Positions 60,139 to 64,000 of a DNA stretch of 64,000 nucleotides are shown here, in pieces. Numbering within the stretch: the first letter of the stretch is position 1; every line of letters begins with the position of its first letter. This DNA comes from Lachnospiraceae bacterium. GTDB lineage: Bacteria > Bacillota > Clostridia > Lachnospirales > Lachnospiraceae. The translations under genes and the position numbers were made by a program. The notes below the pieces were generated by a model. The model was not told the origin of the DNA and made no database searches. It was given only the letters and a program-made list of their open reading frames with translations. The DNA is taken from positions 56,291 through 120,290 of the forward strand of contig JAILLN010000029.1 of the NCBI GenBank assembly GCA_024693135.1. Direction: 5' to 3'.

Positions 60139-62328
60139 TTACCATACGGCGATCCGGTCCTCCGGCGCAAAATACATCCCGTCTCCCTCTTTGATCCCGT
60201 AGGTTTTAATGAATTCGTCAAACTGGGCAACGGTGGTATTGCAGCGCAGATAGTTCAAAGGATGGACATCCGTTGCCGCAAGATATTCACAGCCTTCGAG
60301 GGTTATGGTCATGGCCCAGAGATGGGCATAGGCTCTGAAGAATTTATCGTAGTCAAAGCCGTCGATCTTCTCTGCCATCTTCAGCAGGCACTTGAAGCCG
60401 GCCAGGTCGGCAATGGCTTCCGTCTGAACCAGCTGTCCATGATAAGCGGTGCCGTTATCAAAAGGCACGACCTGATCATAAAAATCGATCAGCTTCTGTG
60501 ACCGCTTAGAGAAGGCTTCGCGATCTTCATCCGTCCACCAGTTCTTTACATTGCCGTACGCGTCGTACTGGGAACCGACGGGATCAAAGGCGTGGGAGAT
60601 CTCATGCCCGATGACGCAGCCCAGGGCCCCGTATTTTTCCTCCGTAGACATATCACTGCGGTAGGTGGTATCGCAGAAGAAGCCGGGGATAATATTGATG
60701 GAATTATCCGGGGGATTGTAGAAGGCATTGGTTTCCAGGATATCGATCATCCAGATATCCTTGTCGACGGAGGTGTTCAGCTTGGAAAGGTTATCCTGAA
60801 GGGAAGCTTTTATATATTCTTTCTGGGCCAGAAGATAGCTCCCGCCCTTTTCCTTCGGGGTGATCCGGTACATGGAATCATCCGGCCATTTATCGGGATA
60901 GACGGCATGGATCGTGATGTGGCGAAGCTTGTTCTGGGCTTCTTTCCGGGTCTCTTCCGAAAGCCAGTCGATATCCTCATCCAGCATATCGTAATAGGTA
61001 TCAATGGTGTCCTGGCAGAGCTTCGTGATCTCCTGACGGATCTCGTCATTCAGATAGCGCTCCACATAAAGCCGGGCAAAGCAGTTCTGAAACAGCGTTC
61101 TGGTATCCTCATAGGCCAGCTCCTCATCCGGACGGGAAGATGTCATTCCAACAGACTCCTGATTGATCTTCTGATAGGTGCGGAAAGCTTCTTCATCGAC
61201 GCAGGTTATCGAGAAATCCGCAAGGCGGCAGAACATCCGCGCTTTGATCAGGGGAAGATTTTCTTCGGTGTAGAGCTCATTCAGACCCGAAAGCCAGGCA
61301 GGCTCCATAAGATTGATCAGCTTTGATGCCGACCAGCCGCGATATTCCATGTATTGTGCCAGAGGATAGTTCGGAGAGAGCTTTCTGATCTCCTCCATGG
61401 TCACCGGATTGAATCTTTCCTGGAATCTGTCAGGATCATTCTGCTCCAGTGTGGTTTTCATGTGTGCGGCAAGTAGGGTCTCAAATTCCAGGCACTGAGC
61501 GATGAGCTCCTTTGCCTCGTCATCACTGAAGCCAAGCCGGGAAAACATATAGGAGCATTTTTTTTCGAAAGCTGTTTTATGGCGCTTTCCGTTTTCCGTC
61601 AACTTACTGTATTCGGCCGGATCCTTCAGAAAAAGTCCGGCAGGGAAGATCTCGACCTCGTAAAGGCTGGAATCGTCTTTGTTGAAATCAAGACCGATGC
61701 CTGCCAGAGACGTGCCCCAGAGCATGCTGTCTTCGGACAGGATAAGGTCAGACATTTCATCCAGAGTGGAGACGGCCTTCAGCTTTTCCAGATAGGGAAG
61801 AAGAGGAGTGATCCCTTCGGCATTCCGGCTGTCCCAGTCAAGCCAGAGCTTATAGAAAGCCTGGATCCTCTCCGCATCCTCTCCCGTCAGGGTATCATCC
61901 GTAAGCATATCGAGGCATCTGTCCTGTACGATATCCAAGCCCCCGAAAACAGGCGCTTCCTGAGGATGTCCCGGTCTGAGCTCTATGTCGCGAAGCCAGT
62001 CGTGGTTTGTATTCACGTAAAAATCATCCTTCTCGGAAAAATTTATCTCATCCGTGATCATGCCGTGGATGTTGGAATTGATCCAGGGCTTCATTACCGA
62101 CGGATCCATCGGTAATGCGGAAGTCTCTTCCGCCGCCGGAGCCTCTTCCGTCTGACCCAAAAGAAGCTCCATAAGCTCATCGATCTCTCCCGAATGGGCC
62201 TGAAGCTCCCTGCTTAAAGCATCCGTATCCAGATTTTCCAGATCGGACAGATTACATCCTGTCAGAAGCACTGATAGCAGAGTAAGTGACAGAATAACTG
62301 CGAGTATCCTTTTTCCCGTTTTCAGCAT
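60139..62328 (-). CDS. M13 (neprilysin/PepO-like) zinc metallopeptidase, lipoprotein
   Basis: Exported peptidase of 729 aa, anchored by lipobox LTGC (Cys25). The N-terminal M13 domain begins near DDFYVNTNHDWLRD. The zinc site is His575-Glu576-x2-His579 (VIGHEISHAFDP), with Glu637 and Asp641 in QTEAIADLAG; MYRITP, NAFYNPPDNSINIIPGFF and the C-terminal GDGMYFAPEDRIAVW are also typical. M13 enzymes usually have Asn/Glu in the second motif (ENIADLGG); here it is TEAIADLAG, keeping the ligand Glu. ATG at 62328 follows AAGGAGGAAAATGT. Likely trims extracellular oligopeptides; substrate unknown. Confidence 0.94.
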   Translation of the reverse strand: MLKTGKRILAVILSLTLLSVLLTGCNLSDLENLDTDALSRELQAHSGEIDELMELLLGQTEEAPAAEETSALPMDPSVMKPWINSNIHGMITDEINFSEKDDFYVNTNHDWLRDIELRPGHPQEAPVFGGLDIVQDRCLDMLTDDTLTGEDAERIQAFYKLWLDWDSRNAEGITPLLPYLEKLKAVSTLDEMSDLILSEDSMLWGTSLAGIGLDFNKDDSSLYEVEIFPAGLFLKDPAEYSKLTENGKRHKTAFEKKCSYMFSRLGFSDDEAKELIAQCLEFETLLAAHMKTTLEQNDPDRFQERFNPVTMEEIRKLSPNYPLAQYMEYRGWSASKLINLMEPAWLSGLNELYTEENLPLIKARMFCRLADFSITCVDEEAFRTYQKINQESVGMTSSRPDEELAYEDTRTLFQNCFARLYVERYLNDEIRQEITKLCQDTIDTYYDMLDEDIDWLSEETRKEAQNKLRHITIHAVYPDKWPDDSMYRITPKEKGGSYLLAQKEYIKASLQDNLSKLNTSVDKDIWMIDILETNAFYNPPDNSINIIPGFFCDTTYRSDMSTEEKYGALGCVIGHEISHAFDPVGSQYDAYGNVKNWWTDEDREAFSKRSQKLIDFYDQVVPFDNGTAYHGQLVQTEAIADLAGFKCLLKMAEKIDGFDYDKFFRAYAHLWAMTITLEGCEYLAATDVHPLNYLRCNTTVAQFDEFIKTYGIKEGDGMYFAPEDRIAVW

Positions 62329-62505
62329 ACATTTTCCTCCTTAAAGATATTATTTTACCTGAATCCGTGAGGCTTCAGGCACGGGCTCGTTCGCATCGGA
62401 TTTTCCGGGCATCCATGTCAGTCTTGATCGCTCTTTCCCTTAAGGATGATCTTACTACAGGCAGATTGATCTAAAAAAGTAGAAAGCAGGTATTCATTGT
62501 ATCAT

Positions 62506-63303
62506 TTATTCCTTAAAAAACTCAAATATCCTCTTGTTAAAATCCTTCGCCTCGCTATAGGCTTCATGGCCGAGATCTTCATAAATGTAGCACTCACAAC
62601 CAAGTTTTTGTGCTATCTCTATCGAGGCTTCTTTTGAAACGATCTTGTCTTTTCCTCCGCCCAGCACAAGAACCGGACACTTTATCTCTTCCAATCTGTC
62701 GAATGTATCACAAGTCAGGCAGGCTTTCGCAAGTATTACAAACCTTTCAACCGGCATATATTTCTGATTCTTTATAAAAAAGGGAATAAATGCCTTGTAT
62801 TTTTGAAGATACCCTTCAGAGAAGCCTTTATAGGTATAGTCCTTGGCCACCTCCGTAAGATCACCGCTTTTGGCCAATTCAAGCCAGCATCTCACCGCTT
62901 CATTAACGGTTTCGTTATATTTTGACAGTGTCACGGCAAGAACCATCTTCTTTATCAGCCCGGGATGATTTACAGCCATATCCTGTGAGATCATTCCGCC
63001 CTGAGAAGCACCGTAAAGATATACCTCATTAAGTCCTGTCTTTTCAATGGCTTTGACAGTATCCTCTGCTGTATCATGAATCGTATATCCCTCTGATATA
63101 TTGTCCTTCCGGTCAAACATATATACCGTATAATCGTTTGCAAACATGCGATAATACATGGCAAGGGCCTTCGCAGAACCAGCTATATTTGAAAGCCTGA
63201 GTCCCGGTATCATGACGAGATTCCTTTTGCCTTTGCCGAATGAAATATAATGCACTTTCCCTTCACAAACTTCAATATCGCCTTCTCTTGCATCGTAAAA
63301 CAT
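62506..63303 (-). CDS. Alpha/beta hydrolase
   Basis: 265-aa hydrolase of unknown substrate. N-terminal strand region VHYISFGKGKRNLVMIPG with the oxyanion segment, nucleophile Ser in YLYGASQGGMISQDM, Asp in VLGGGKDKIV, and His in YEDLGHEAYSEAKDF. No signal peptide. The gene is clearly richer in A+T than those before 62.3 kb and uses many AT-ending codons, a sign of recent acquisition. It reads alone toward the M13 gene. Start: ATG at 63303; ribosome site weak (GAAGGAAAATGAG). Confidence 0.88.
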   Translation of the reverse strand: MFYDAREGDIEVCEGKVHYISFGKGKRNLVMIPGLRLSNIAGSAKALAMYYRMFANDYTVYMFDRKDNISEGYTIHDTAEDTVKAIEKTGLNEVYLYGASQGGMISQDMAVNHPGLIKKMVLAVTLSKYNETVNEAVRCWLELAKSGDLTEVAKDYTYKGFSEGYLQKYKAFIPFFIKNQKYMPVERFVILAKACLTCDTFDRLEEIKCPVLVLGGGKDKIVSKEASIEIAQKLGCECYIYEDLGHEAYSEAKDFNKRIFEFFKE

Positions 63304-63523
63304 ATCTCATTTTCCTTCCAGCATTGCGGTCAAAGACAGAGCCAAACATGAGAACATATCCTTCGGCTTGTACGGTCTGAATCTAAGCATCAATTTTCCA
63401 TTTCATCAACCAATGCACGTGCGATCTCATTATATCACATGATCTCTTCGGTAATGCATAAATATGACCGCTCTACAAATCCGGATTTGTCGAGTTTTCT
63501 TTCCAAAATAATACTGATAAACA

Positions 63524-63700
63524 CTATATCAAATCCCGCTTAAGTTCATCTTTGGTGGGCATATATGGAAGATACTTCGCAGCAAAAATCTGCTTATTGT
63601 CTTCCGGCAAAGTGTATTCTACCAAAGTATCACTCTTATCAGCGCAAAGCACTATTCCAATGGGCGGATAAAGGGGGAAGCCCAAGGTGCTGTTTGAGAG
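63524..63700 (-). pseudogene. C-terminal remnant of a DUF1016/YhcG-type PDDEXK nuclease
   Basis: The minus-strand frame ending at TAG 63524-63526 gives PPIGIVLCADKSDTLVEYTL, PEDNKQIFAAKYLPYMPTKD, ELKRDLI. This matches the conserved end of the DUF1016 C-terminal domain (IGLILC.. then FASKY..YLPTEEEL). Upstream, the frame (MYTLFYTPLLLSLAIF...) shows no relation and no catalytic core is present, so this is a truncated relic. Such nucleases accompany restriction-modification and mobile islands. Confidence 0.75.
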
Positions 63701-63758
63701 AAAGAGTTCAGATCGAAAGATGGCTAGTGAAAGAAGAAGCGGAGTATAGAATAGAGTA

Positions 63759-64000
63759 TACATAAAATATAAACATAAGAAAAAAACTTAAATCGGATTA
63801 ACCTTAGAAAACAAGTAAATAAACTGGATAATACCATAAATAGGATAACATAAGAAAATTATATGGTTTACATATAGTTATATTAATTTACATAAAATAA
63901 AGACATAAGAAACTGAATATCAAAGAAATGATGTAAAAAAAGCAGAAAAAAGCAGTATTATATAAAAATATAAGGTTACATAATGTTTAGAATCGGTTTA
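63759..64000. repeat. AT-rich tail with recurring short repeats
   Basis: No gene visible. Two ~24-base near-copies beginning TACATAAAATA and ending ACATAAGAAA lie at 63759-63782 and 63889-63912, and ACATAAGAAA recurs at 63848-63857. Base composition is sharply more AT-rich than the rest of the window. Together with the DUF1016 relic it looks like the edge of a foreign island. Confidence 0.6.

Overview
The window looks like chromosomal DNA of a monoderm, anaerobic clostridium, most likely a Lachnospiraceae. Supporting signs are the SCIFF peptide with its radical SAM maturase next to secDF, class III (oxygen-sensitive) ribonucleotide reductase nrdDG, indolepyruvate oxidoreductase beta with paaK and an ACT protein, many lipoproteins, and giant secreted proteins built from BspA-type leucine-rich, InlB-B, Ig-like and YTG repeats. 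G+C is high for a clostridium over most of the window. It falls after about 62.4 kb and drops to very AT-rich sequence in the last 240 bases. The assignment is inference; there is no rRNA in the window.

Layout. 1-1572: 5' part of a chemotaxis receptor (minus). 1971-10790: a 2939-residue secreted multidomain protein. 10893-13620: DAHP synthase and, divergently, an unrecognised GNAT-like protein. 13617-19004 (minus): a xyloside-uptake operon (solute-binding lipoprotein, two permeases, GH120 beta-xylosidase) with a divergent AraC regulator and EamA transporter. 21495-28049: a 2184-residue secreted protein combining BspA-like repeats, a papain-like peptidase domain and 21 copies of the tetrapeptide Met-Arg-Cys-Arg set between acidic linkers; a small double-glycine-leader protein follows. 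28.6-38.1 kb: 5'-nucleotidase, mnmA, rhomboid, LysR regulator, a protein with a clamp-binding tail, GH43, two MBL-fold enzymes. 38.3-43.8 kb: iorB, a five-gene ExbB/ExbD-like cassette, paaK and an ACT protein. 43.9-47.2 kb: rnhA, nrdD, nrdG. 47.2-51.5 kb: a candidate structured RNA, then scfA-scfB-secDF. 51.6-59.5 kb: housekeeping genes murE, priA, def, fmt, rsmB, rlmN. 59.5-64 kb: a gene-remnant scar, an M13 peptidase lipoprotein, an alpha/beta hydrolase, a DUF1016 remnant and an AT-rich tail.

How the genes work together. The 13.6-20.4 kb block reads as a self-contained beta-xyloside import and hydrolysis locus in which the terminator after the binding-protein gene probably keeps permease and enzyme levels lower. 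scfA-scfB-secDF is the conserved ranthipeptide locus. murE-priA and def-fmt-rsmB are tightly overlapping translation-coupled strings.

Strongest leads for new biology: (1) the Met-Arg-Cys-Arg array protein, whose repeat is kept at the amino-acid level while codons drift; (2) an ExbB plus three ExbD-like proteins plus an OB-fold-like protein in a monoderm, inserted between iorB and paaK with iorA missing; (3) an ~85-nt leader hairpin with a compensatory base-pair change directly before rnhA and def; (4) a ~212-bp fold-back element between rsmB and rlmN, and a dispersed intergenic repeat family present at three loci.
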